Notes under the pieces: generated by a model | Databases searched by the model: none | What the model saw: the letters and a program-made list of their open reading frames with translations, nothing else | Told to the model about the DNA's origin: nothing | Program-made: the position numbers and the translations under genes | Shown here: piece by piece, positions 1-6,847 of the stretch | How the letters are laid out: each line of letters begins with the position of its first letter | Numbering within the stretch: the first letter of the stretch is position 1 | From: Bacteroidales bacterium | Lineage (GTDB): Bacteria; Bacteroidota; Bacteroidia; Bacteroidales; UBA12077 | DNA length: 63,290 nt | Direction: 5' to 3' | Assembly (NCBI GenBank): GCA_030637515.1 | Contig: DAOWGM010000178.1 | Coordinates: 1-63,290, forward strand

Positions 1-456
1 AGCAACTGCTTCGCCCATACCTTGTTCAACTAATTCAGGGTAAGCTGTTTCCCAATCGAACCAACTAAAATCAAGCATATAACAATCAGAGTATTTTAAT
101 AATTCTAATGATTGAACAGCTAAAGCACCACTACCCATTTCATTACCAATTATCAACGTTTTAATTCGTCTGTTAGATATTTTTCCTGAAAATTCAAGAA
201 GACCTCTTGGAATATGAATTGAACCAGAAATATGCCCCAGCATGAAATCATAATCTTCACGGCAATCAACAATTTGTATTTCTGTATGATTATCGATTAA
301 AGCTTTTACTTCTTCCATGCTTATGGTATTAATTTCTGCTTTTGCAGCAGTAACCATATCATCAGTGCTTTCATAAACTGTATTATCTTTCTTAACACAA
401 CTAAAAAGAAGTGTAACAGATAATAAAACAGGAACAATAAATTTTATGAATTTCAT
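1..456 (-). CDS. Rhodanese-like lipoprotein with lost catalytic cysteine (3' end outside window)
   Basis: Reading leftwards from an ATG at 456, 152 codons are open to the window edge, so the C-terminus is missing. The first 20 residues form a lipoprotein signal ending in LLFSC (Cys20). Residues about 42-152 follow the rhodanese pattern (QIVDCRED, GHISGSIHIPRG) and resemble the protein at 3412-3897. The active-site loop reads LIIGNEMGSGAL, placing Asn105 where the paralogue has Cys in IIVYCKVGGRG. It should therefore not carry a persulfide in the usual way; a binding or scaffold role is an inference. It is the last visible gene of the minus-strand sulfur operon, 7 bp after its neighbour. Confidence 0.8.
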   Translation of the reverse strand, partial: MKFIKFIVPVLLSVTLLFSCVKKDNTVYESTDDMVTAAKAEINTISMEEVKALIDNHTEIQIVDCREDYDFMLGHISGSIHIPRGLLEFSGKISNRRIKTLIIGNEMGSGALAVQSLELLKYSDCYMLDFSWFDWETAYPELVEQGMGEAVA

Positions 457-463
457 AATTAGT

Positions 464-1273
464 TTAATTTAGTTTCCATTCATTATATGCACCATCGTAA
501 ACTTTTACATTTGGATATTCAAGAACTGAAGTTAATGCCAAATAAATAATACCAGCTCTTACACTTGTTGCACAGTAAAGAATAATTTCTTTATTTTTTG
601 TAATGCCAGCACCATTAAATAATGCTTCTAATTCAGCTTTTGACTTAAGTTTTCCACCATCAGCAAGTACTTTCTTGTATTCAAAATGTTTTGCTCCGTT
701 TATGTGTCCTTCTCCCCATTCAGTGTCATCTCTTACATCAACAACTACAGCAGAACTTATTTTTGATTTTACATAAGCTTTATCAGCAAAGATTTTTGAA
801 TTTACTTTAGGTGTAAATGTTACAGTAGTTGCTTTTGTTGCAGCATTTGTAACAGGACCTCTTACTGTTCTCCATCCTTGCATATGACCATCAAGAACTT
901 TAACATCGTTAAATCCTAAATACTTAAGAATCCAGTATAATCTACCTGCACCTTTATTTGAACCTGTATCATAAATGATAATTTTTTTAGTTGGAATAAT
1001 TCCTTTTTCTCCTAAAATTGTTACCAGTTCAGCAGGAGATTTAAGTATTCCTTTAGGATCTGTAGTGCTTGCTAAAGCATCAATGCTAACGTTAACAGCA
1101 TTTCTAATATGTACTTTTGCATAATCAGCAGCGGTTCTTGTAGAAACAAGAACGGTTGTTTTACTATTTGCCAGTTTTTTGGCTTCAGCAGCAGAAATTA
1201 AATCCTGAGCAAATGAAACATTTACAAAAATGATTAATAATAAAACGCTAAATATTATATTCTTTAATTTCAT
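464..1273 (-). CDS. Periplasmic two-domain sulfurtransferase (thiosulfate/mercaptopyruvate type)
   Basis: The 269-residue protein has a cleavable signal peptide ending near VSFAQ and two tandem rhodanese domains, about 25-150 and 160-269. The N-terminal domain has Asp in the loop (IIIYDTGS) and is the inactive partner, as is normal for this family. The C-terminal loop CATSVRAG supplies the persulfide-carrying Cys234. Family members move sulfane sulfur from thiosulfate or 3-mercaptopyruvate to thiols. Export to the periplasm next to a YeeE-type permease and TusA suggests it generates or relays sulfane sulfur before uptake. It lies 14 bp downstream of the porin gene in the same operon. Confidence 0.88.
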   Translation of the reverse strand: MKLKNIIFSVLLLIIFVNVSFAQDLISAAEAKKLANSKTTVLVSTRTAADYAKVHIRNAVNVSIDALASTTDPKGILKSPAELVTILGEKGIIPTKKIIIYDTGSNKGAGRLYWILKYLGFNDVKVLDGHMQGWRTVRGPVTNAATKATTVTFTPKVNSKIFADKAYVKSKISSAVVVDVRDDTEWGEGHINGAKHFEYKKVLADGGKLKSKAELEALFNGAGITKNKEIILYCATSVRAGIIYLALTSVLEYPNVKVYDGAYNEWKLN

Positions 1274-1287
1274 AATTTTCTTTTTTA

Positions 1288-2325
1288 TTAAAATCTAACC
1301 TGAACTTGTAATACAACCTGATCGTTAGGAATTTCTGTTCCTTGTTCAGCTTTGTATCTGTAATTTAGCTGAACTCTTGTCCAGTCGTTTAAGAAATAGT
1401 TTACACCATAAGTCATTATGGTTTCGCTATTGTTATCTATAGAAGCATCAGAGTCGTAGTTTTCAAACTTAAATACTGGTTGTAAATTCCATGCTGTTTT
1501 ATACATTGCCTGAGCAAAGAAACCACAGCGTGTTACACCACCAGTATGAAATTCGATAGGAGTTCCGTCGCAACCACCACCTGTAGTATAATCTCCGGTA
1601 TCATCTGCCCATAAGTATTCTCCCTGAAATAAGAAATTATTAAAACTTAATTGAATTTCTCCTCCTGCACGTGTTTTTACGTTGTCTTCGTTAACTCCTG
1701 TTTTACCATAAGCAAAACTTCCTCCAATTTGAAGAAACTCAAGCGGAGAATATGTTACTCTTCCCTTTAAGCTTTTTGCAATATTTTCATCTTCGAATCC
1801 TTTATCGTAATCATTCATTATTGCTAAGTAGTAATGAAGTTGAGAATCTGCAGTTCCGCCAAATAACATTGCACCCATATCGCGTTGTGGCCCGGCTAAT
1901 TCATCAACAACTTTAGAACGGTATATTGTGTGTAACGCCTGACAAGGTGTATTTTGTTCTAAACTTATTGGTGATTTAAATTGTCCGAATGAAACCTTAG
2001 CCCATTCGAAACGAGAATATGAAACGAATGCATCTAAAAGCCATGGAGAACCAGCTTTGAATTTAGAGAAATCGATCATAAAGAAATAACTTACATCATA
2101 AGGAATATTTCCTACAGCAGCTAATCTGGCACGATTAAAAGTAAAACTGTTAGCGTCGTGACCATCAGTTGTTTGGTAATATTCCCACTGAGGCTGAATA
2201 TAACCAACAATACTAACTCCCTCATCAGATGATGCTTCCATGCATCCTTGTGCCGAAATCATATTTACCGATGTTAATATAATCAGGATTGAGAAGGATA
2301 ATATCGAAATTGATTTTTTCATCAT
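1288..2325 (-). CDS. Outer-membrane porin, phosphate-selective porin O/P-like
   Basis: I place the start at the MMKKS methionine (2325), because a classic signal peptide (SILSFSILIILTS to ISAQG) begins there; the frame stays open 20 codons further up without signal features. After the signal, aromatic-rich alternating strands (GYIQPQWEYY, FTFNRARLAAVGN, VSFGQFKSPISLEQ) and a C-terminus ending VQVRF are typical of a 16-strand porin of the OprP/OprO type. The GQFKSPIS segment is characteristic of that family. In this operon it is a candidate channel for thiosulfate or another sulfur oxyanion (inference from context; substrate unproven). Confidence 0.85.
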   Translation of the reverse strand: MMKKSISILSFSILIILTSVNMISAQGCMEASSDEGVSIVGYIQPQWEYYQTTDGHDANSFTFNRARLAAVGNIPYDVSYFFMIDFSKFKAGSPWLLDAFVSYSRFEWAKVSFGQFKSPISLEQNTPCQALHTIYRSKVVDELAGPQRDMGAMLFGGTADSQLHYYLAIMNDYDKGFEDENIAKSLKGRVTYSPLEFLQIGGSFAYGKTGVNEDNVKTRAGGEIQLSFNNFLFQGEYLWADDTGDYTTGGGCDGTPIEFHTGGVTRCGFFAQAMYKTAWNLQPVFKFENYDSDASIDNNSETIMTYGVNYFLNDWTRVQLNYRYKAEQGTEIPNDQVVLQVQVRF

Positions 2326-2400
2326 TTTAATTGGTTTAAAATCATTATAAAAAGAGAAAAATTGAGCAGCATTATTGCTGCTCAATCAATGTTATTATTC

Positions 2401-3378
2401 TTAAGGTAATTCAGATTTCATAGGTAAATCAGTTATTACATCTGCATTCCACTTATGTGAAGTAAGATCATCATAAATCATGCTGTTTGAACCATTTTTT
2501 AAACTGTGAGAATTATATCCTAAAACATATAAATAAGCAGTTATTACTGAAGATGTTTGACCTGTCCAGCAATAAGTTACAATATCTTTTGAAGAATCTA
2601 AATACTTATACTCTTCACCGGCTAATGTTAAAGGATTAATTCTGTATGCACCTGAGATATTACCATAAGTAGCAACATCTTCAGCAGCCCAGTAATTATT
2701 AATCATATATGATCCCGGAGCAGCTAATACATCTGCACCTTTTACACCTCTTAAACTTCCACTCAATAAAGAAGTAACTCTTGCCGCAAGAATAGCAGCA
2801 CCATCACCAGTTTCAGTAAGATCAGGATCGTCATATTCAGTTGTATGTTCAACAACAGAACCTGGAGAAGCAGTCCAGTTTGCGCTTGAAATAGTAGCGC
2901 AGGAACTACTCCATGAATCTTTAGTTGTATGCCATCCACTCATTCCCCACTTTAATACTTTAGCTGTTGGATAACCACTAAGTCGTAATGCAGCAACAGC
3001 ATGTCCAGCAGTTTGTCCTGAATAACAAACAACAATAACAGTTTGTCCGGTTTCTGCGTTGGCAGCTTGCGTTAAAACATTAGCAAGAGTAGAGTTTACA
3101 GCACCAATTATGTGATTAGTTTCATAATCATCTTCAGATCTAATATCAATTACATAATAATCATCAAGAGCAGGTTCTATAACATCAGCTGTTGTAATCC
3201 AGCCATCTAAAATATTATTTAAATCTAAACTACTAGCAACTAAATGATCTTTTAGTAGTTGAAATTCCGCATCTGTTTGTCTTGCAGGTGTTGCATCATC
3301 GTCATCATCTTTACAAGATGTTAAAACAAATGCTGGAATAATTAATAATAAAATTGCGAATCTTAAAAACTTTTTCAT
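2401..3378 (-). CDS. Lipoprotein with two catalytically complete rhodanese domains
   Basis: A lipoprotein signal ends in VLTSC (Cys22) and is followed by an acidic Asp5 linker. Two rhodanese domains follow. The first has IDIRSEDDY and the loop CYSGQTAG (Cys118); the second has CWTGQTSS (Cys270). Unlike classical tandem sulfurtransferases, both halves keep Cys, and both loops are longer and Gln/Thr-rich, so substrate handling may differ. The acidic residues after the lipid Cys fit a Bacteroidota surface lipoprotein export signal, which is an inference. It sits between the single-domain rhodanese lipoprotein upstream and the porin gene downstream. Confidence 0.87.
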   Translation of the reverse strand: MKKFLRFAILLLIIPAFVLTSCKDDDDDATPARQTDAEFQLLKDHLVASSLDLNNILDGWITTADVIEPALDDYYVIDIRSEDDYETNHIIGAVNSTLANVLTQAANAETGQTVIVVCYSGQTAGHAVAALRLSGYPTAKVLKWGMSGWHTTKDSWSSSCATISSANWTASPGSVVEHTTEYDDPDLTETGDGAAILAARVTSLLSGSLRGVKGADVLAAPGSYMINNYWAAEDVATYGNISGAYRINPLTLAGEEYKYLDSSKDIVTYCWTGQTSSVITAYLYVLGYNSHSLKNGSNSMIYDDLTSHKWNADVITDLPMKSELP

Positions 3379-3411
3379 AGTTATATAAATTTTGGTTAGT
3401 AATTAATTTTA

Positions 3412-3897
3412 TTATCCACCACAACCACCTGACTCTGGTTGTTTGTCTGTAACCGGATTTCCTCCTGAAAATGCATTCCATCCTCCTTGTAGATTAGATA
3501 CATTTTCGAATCCCAGTTTTTTAAGTGATTTTGTAGCAAGAGCACCTCGACCTCCTACTTTGCAATACACAATTATTTTGTCAGTTTTAAGAGGAGTGTA
3601 CATGAATTGTTCTTCCCAGAAATATTCATCGAGAATAATAAATTCAAGTTCACCGCGAGGAATAGAAAAAGATCCTGGGATATTTCCTGCTTCGTATTCA
3701 GCAGGTTGTCTAATATCCAGTAAGAGGAATTCTTCTCCATTATCTATCATTGATTTTAATGTATCAACAGATATTTCATTAATTTCAGTTTTAACAACAC
3801 TTGCCAGTTCTTTACCATCTTCGTATATAGCTGTACAAGCAGAAAATATAATTGTAAACAGCGCTAAAACCGATATATTGAATTTTATATTTTTCAT
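3412..3897 (-). CDS. Single-domain rhodanese lipoprotein
   Basis: The 161-residue protein begins with a lipoprotein signal ending IIFSAC (Cys21). One rhodanese domain covers about 38-150, with LLDIRQPAEYEAGNIPGS and the active loop IIVYCKVGGRGA (Cys112). The C-terminus ends in SGGCGG, a short Cys/Gly tail that could act as a second thiol. It is a likely periplasmic sulfane-sulfur carrier. The overlapping plus-strand open frame at 3443-3916 is a shadow. It is closely related to the truncated protein at 1-456, which has lost the Cys, so the pair looks like a duplication with one decayed active site. Confidence 0.87.
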   Translation of the reverse strand: MKNIKFNISVLALFTIIFSACTAIYEDGKELASVVKTEINEISVDTLKSMIDNGEEFLLLDIRQPAEYEAGNIPGSFSIPRGELEFIILDEYFWEEQFMYTPLKTDKIIVYCKVGGRGALATKSLKKLGFENVSNLQGGWNAFSGGNPVTDKQPESGGCGG

Positions 3898-3928
3898 ATT
3901 TTTAAAGTTTCAATAATTAATTTACAGC

Positions 3929-5143
3929 TTAAAAAGCACTGAATTTACCAGTACGCTCGTTCCATTTAACAAATACATACCATGCGAGTATTATCAAGAG
4001 CACAATTAAGAATGCTCCGGCATAACCGAAATAATCAGGTAAATAATTCTTGAATTTCATTGTATGAGGAAGCATATCAACAATTGGAGGAACTATATAA
4101 TGCTTTGAAATAGGCGAGATTAATAAAAATCCTAAAGCCGCCATCCATAGCTTTACTTGTCCTTCGCCAACTCTCCAGAGAGTTCCAACAGCACACCCTC
4201 CGGCAACAGTCATTCCTAACCCAAAAATGAATCCACCCAAAAGTCCACGTAACCAGAATTGTCCAAAAACCCAGGACATTTCTCGTGCACGAATTGAAGT
4301 CTCTCCAGCACCTATTCCGAAATATTTGATTGCAGTAAATCCAATAAGAGTAATAAGTAATCCTGCTATAACACCAACAGAACCATCGCTCTCACCAGTC
4401 ATGAACGGATCTCTAAATGCCTTAACAATACAAAAGCGAGATCTTTGACAAATAAGTCCCATTAATAATCCGGATATAATAAACCATGATAATACACCAT
4501 TTGTACCAGCAACTTTATAAGCAAGAATAAATGTTCCAATAGATACAATCCATCCTAACCATATTTGCCATTTTCCTTTATCTTTAGAAACTGCAAGAAA
4601 AGTGTAGCTTTTTCCAGTACTCATTCCCGGCCATTTTTCCATCTCCCAAAGAAGGTATTTAAGTGCAAGAATAGTTCCTGCAAATAGACCAATAGTGAAA
4701 ATTATTGCGCCTCCTGATAAAGCAGGAACGCCACTAAAAAATGATCCAATCGTACACCCTAATCCAAGAGTAGCACCAATTGCCATTAAAGCACCACCAA
4801 TAAATCCTTTTAATAATTCTCCTTTTGGAGGAATTCGTAATGCAAATTCTTTTGAGAACAGAGCTCCTGCAAAAGATCCTAAAATAAGTACTAAACACAA
4901 TACACCATAAAGGCTTGTGCTTGTAGGAGTTGCATTTTCAAAAGCAGAAATACCGAAAAGTTTAAAAATATTTTCTCCCCAGTTATTAATACCTCCGCTG
5001 GCACCCCATGGACTTTTTACTGCAAACAATAAAATGTTTAACAAACCCAGAGTTACACCACCAACCCATACGGGCCAGTGCTTTGCAAAAAAGGTATTAA
5101 ATAATTCCCGGAGTATTCCTGGCTCTTTTTTTTGATCAGCCAT
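3929..5143 (-). CDS. YeeE/YedE family membrane transporter (thiosulfate/sulfur uptake)
   Basis: The 404-residue protein has about 10-12 membrane segments and the duplicated YeeE/YedE architecture. The repeated Gly/Cys motifs GATLGLGCTIGSFFSG and GMTVAGGCAVGTLWRVGEG each carry the conserved cysteine that relays thiosulfate by hydrogen bonds in characterised YeeE; RSRFCIVKAFRDPF is another family motif. A strong GGAGG Shine-Dalgarno lies just before the ATG. It follows tusA by 9 bp, and YeeE with a TusA-like protein is a known functional pair in thiosulfate import. The downstream exported rhodaneses would supply or process substrate outside the inner membrane (inference). Confidence 0.92.
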   Translation of the reverse strand: MADQKKEPGILRELFNTFFAKHWPVWVGGVTLGLLNILLFAVKSPWGASGGINNWGENIFKLFGISAFENATPTSTSLYGVLCLVLILGSFAGALFSKEFALRIPPKGELLKGFIGGALMAIGATLGLGCTIGSFFSGVPALSGGAIIFTIGLFAGTILALKYLLWEMEKWPGMSTGKSYTFLAVSKDKGKWQIWLGWIVSIGTFILAYKVAGTNGVLSWFIISGLLMGLICQRSRFCIVKAFRDPFMTGESDGSVGVIAGLLITLIGFTAIKYFGIGAGETSIRAREMSWVFGQFWLRGLLGGFIFGLGMTVAGGCAVGTLWRVGEGQVKLWMAALGFLLISPISKHYIVPPIVDMLPHTMKFKNYLPDYFGYAGAFLIVLLIILAWYVFVKWNERTGKFSAF

Positions 5144-5152
5144 TTTTACCTC

Positions 5153-5383
5153 CTATTTTTTTTGGATTAAAAATCGGAATACTCCACTTTCAGCTTCACC
5201 TTCTTCTACTATTGTGTTGCCAGTTTTTTCGCACCATTTAGGCAAATCTGATTTTGTTCCAGGATCAGTTCCTAACATTTCTAAGACTTCACCTGAGTTT
5301 AATCCTTTAATTGCTTTAGCCAATTTCATCATTGGCATTGGGCATGAAAGGCCTTTGCAATCTAATGTTTCTTTAATTTCCAT
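5153..5383 (-). CDS. tusA: TusA/SirA-like sulfur carrier protein
   Basis: The 76-residue protein has the TusA signature LDCKGLSCPMPMMKLAKAI. Cys14 of the CPMP motif is the persulfide carrier; Cys9 precedes it. The remainder (EVLEMLGTDPGTKSDLPKWCEKTGN) matches the two-layer alpha/beta fold. It is the promoter-proximal gene of the sulfur operon and would accept sulfur from YeeE in the cytoplasm and hand it to biosynthetic acceptors. Length and motif are both standard for the family. Confidence 0.93.
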   Translation of the reverse strand: MEIKETLDCKGLSCPMPMMKLAKAIKGLNSGEVLEMLGTDPGTKSDLPKWCEKTGNTIVEEGEAESGVFRFLIQKK

Positions 5384-5422
5384 ATCAGTAAATTTTATGT
5401 GTTGTTTCGTGGGAATAAAGAT

Positions 5423-5438
5423 TGTTAATTAATTAACA
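5423..5438. promoter_or_regulatory. 16-bp perfect palindrome upstream of tusA operon
   Basis: TGTTAATTAATTAACA is a perfect palindrome ending 39 bp before the tusA ATG. On the minus strand it follows a TTG (in CCTTG) directly, so it could occupy the promoter spacer, although the downstream -7 candidate (AATCTTTA) is weak. It is a plausible operator for the sulfur operon. It differs from the TGATTTAAATCA sites, so a second regulator may be involved. AT-rich palindromes also arise by chance in this genome. Confidence 0.4.
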
Positions 5439-5501
5439 CAAGGAAAGAAAACCTTAATGATGTTCATCCAGTATAATGTATGAGATTGCATAGCAAGAAA
5501 A

Positions 5502-5515
5502 CTGATTTAAATCAG
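5502..5515. promoter_or_regulatory. Crp/Fnr-type operator upstream of the regulator gene
   Basis: CTGATTTAAATCAG is a perfect palindrome made of TGAT and ATCA half-sites separated by four bases, the classical Fnr/Crp spacing. Its centre is about 40 bp upstream of the start point predicted from the TATATTTG box at 5536, which is the class II activator position. That promoter lacks a TTG at the -33 position, which fits activator dependence. Autoregulation of the downstream Crp/Fnr gene is the simplest reading. Confidence 0.7.
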
Positions 5516-5535
5516 CTATTTTTCTGATTTAATAT

Positions 5536-5543
5536 TATATTTG
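5536..5543 (+). promoter_or_regulatory. Bacteroidota -7 promoter element for the Crp/Fnr gene
   Basis: TATATTTG matches TAnnTTTG exactly and lies 29 bp before the ATG at 5573. No TTG is present at the expected -33 position; the palindrome at 5502-5515 occupies the place of an activator instead. Confidence 0.6.
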
Positions 5544-5572
5544 TAAACTTAAGCTCTAATAATGAAAACATT

Positions 5573-6268
5573 ATGGAAAGATTCTCAGCATTAAATAGTT
5601 GCACTGTAAGTAATGCTAAATGTATTTGCTTCGATATGTTAACTGAAGAAGAAAAGGAGTTAATTGATAAAAATCAAATTGATGTTAGATACAAGAAAGG
5701 AGAAGTAATATGTAAACATGGAACTTTTGCTCCTCATGTTATTTATTTAAAGGAGGGCTTGGCTAAAGTATATTTAGAAGGCTTAAATGATTCATTAATA
5801 TTAAAGATAATTCCATCAGGTAATCTTATCGGATTAACATCAATTTCAGAAGACAATACTGTTTTTCCGTATTCTGCAATGACTTATTCGGATTCTACTG
5901 CCAGTTTAATTGACATCAATGTCTTCAGAAAAGTAATTAACCAGAATGCAAAGTTTGCTACTTCCATTATTAATATATTATGTGAAAATTCTCTTCAGAC
6001 TTTTGGTAGATTTTTTTGTATAACTCACAAGCAACTATATGGTCGACTGGCCGATATATTGTTATGTTTATCAGAAAGAATATTTAAGGAAAGAGATTTT
6101 GAGATGAATTTATCCAGAAAAGAATTAGCTGAATTAACCGGAATGTCTACAGAAAGTGTAATTCGAATGATAAAGAAATTTAAAGATGATGGAATAATTA
6201 CAATGGAGGGAAAGATGGTTAAAATTGTTAATTATGATTTACTACGTAAAATTAGCGAATATGGATAA
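5573..6268 (+). CDS. Crp/Fnr family transcription regulator
   Basis: The 231-residue protein has an N-terminal cyclic-nucleotide-type sensor barrel (about 25-140), a dimerisation helix, and a C-terminal winged helix (about 160-225) with the recognition region LAELTGMSTESVIRMIKKFKDDG. The N-terminus carries Cys10, Cys17 and Cys19, reminiscent of Fnr cysteines but with different spacing, so an iron-sulfur or thiol sensing role is possible but unproven. The cAMP phosphate-binding signature is not evident. It is divergent from the sulfur operon and upstream of the metal-uptake genes, and matching palindromes lie on both sides of it, so it is the likely local regulator. Confidence 0.9.
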   Translation: MERFSALNSCTVSNAKCICFDMLTEEEKELIDKNQIDVRYKKGEVICKHGTFAPHVIYLKEGLAKVYLEGLNDSLILKIIPSGNLIGLTSISEDNTVFPYSAMTYSDSTASLIDINVFRKVINQNAKFATSIINILCENSLQTFGRFFCITHKQLYGRLADILLCLSERIFKERDFEMNLSRKELAELTGMSTESVIRMIKKFKDDGIITMEGKMVKIVNYDLLRKISEYG

Positions 6269-6281
6269 TGATTTAAATCAT
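6268..6281. promoter_or_regulatory. Second Crp/Fnr-type operator, at the stop codon of the regulator
   Basis: ATGATTTAAATCAT is a perfect palindrome with the same 12-base core (TGATTTAAATCA) as the site at 5502-5515. It begins on the last base of the regulator's TAA stop. Its centre is about 76 bp before the start point predicted for the next operon, a class I-like distance. It probably links the metal-uptake operon to the Crp/Fnr protein. Confidence 0.65.
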
Positions 6282-6338
6282 CTCCTTTTTGTATAGTCAA
6301 AATATCGGTTTAAAGGTTTTCTTTTTAATTAGAATCTT

Positions 6339-6346
6339 TATATTTG
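6339..6346 (+). promoter_or_regulatory. -7 element for the His-rich protein/metal uptake genes
   Basis: TATATTTG matches TAnnTTTG. It overlaps a TTG at 6344 that would otherwise serve as an upstream start, which supports the ATG at 6371 as the true start of the next gene. Confidence 0.55.
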
Positions 6347-6370
6347 CACCACCTTGTATTACCCGATAAA

Positions 6371-6748
6371 ATGAAAAGCAGTTATAATTATAGAAGATTA
6401 GTTGTATTAATATTGCTTCCTGCTCTTAGTTGGTTGTTTTTTAATTCTGTATATTATAGGCATCTTCATGAAACACATTCAGGGATTATAATTTCGCATG
6501 CTCACCCATATAGTACAACAGAAGATTGCTCAGATTCTCCATTTGCTTCACATTCACATACAGAAGGGGAATTCATATTATATGATATTATATCAAATGT
6601 GATATTGCTTATTGTAACTGCAGCAGTTATATCATTATTGCTTTTAAAAAGATCAGATCCTGAATATAAATTAATTTTTCAGGAGAGAATTGATAATTCG
6701 TATCACTATTTACTTCAGGAATACAGAGGTCCTCCCTCAAACTTATAA
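6371..6748 (+). CDS. Histidine-rich small membrane protein of a metal-uptake operon
   Basis: I do not recognise a named family. The 125-residue protein has an N-terminal hydrophobic segment (LVVLILLPALSWLFF), an exported His-rich loop (YRHLHETHSG, ISHAHPY, SHSHTEGE; His at nearly every second position in patches) and a second membrane segment (NVILLIVTAAVISLLLL). The C-terminal tail is cytoplasmic if the loop is outside. Its place ahead of a metal ABC uptake set suggests zinc capture or buffering in the periplasm (inference). I chose ATG 6371 because the upstream TTG lies inside the promoter element. Confidence 0.7.
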   Translation: MKSSYNYRRLVVLILLPALSWLFFNSVYYRHLHETHSGIIISHAHPYSTTEDCSDSPFASHSHTEGEFILYDIISNVILLIVTAAVISLLLLKRSDPEYKLIFQERIDNSYHYLLQEYRGPPSNL

Positions 6749-6847
6749 GTTTTAAAATTAGCGTATATTATTGCAAATCAATGTAAAGTGTTGAGTTTTG
6801 TAATAATAAAATGATTATTTAATCTACTTATAAGTAATAAATCATTC

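Noticed and set aside
2326..2385. Longer N-terminus of the porin from 2385
   Set aside because: The added 20 residues precede a complete signal peptide and would block its recognition.
3443..3916. Plus-strand open frame over the rhodanese lipoprotein
   Set aside because: It is antisense to a gene with clear lipoprotein and rhodanese motifs and has no domain of its own.
6344..6370. TTG start for the His-rich protein
   Set aside because: The TTG is the last part of a TATATTTG promoter element, so it lies upstream of the transcript.
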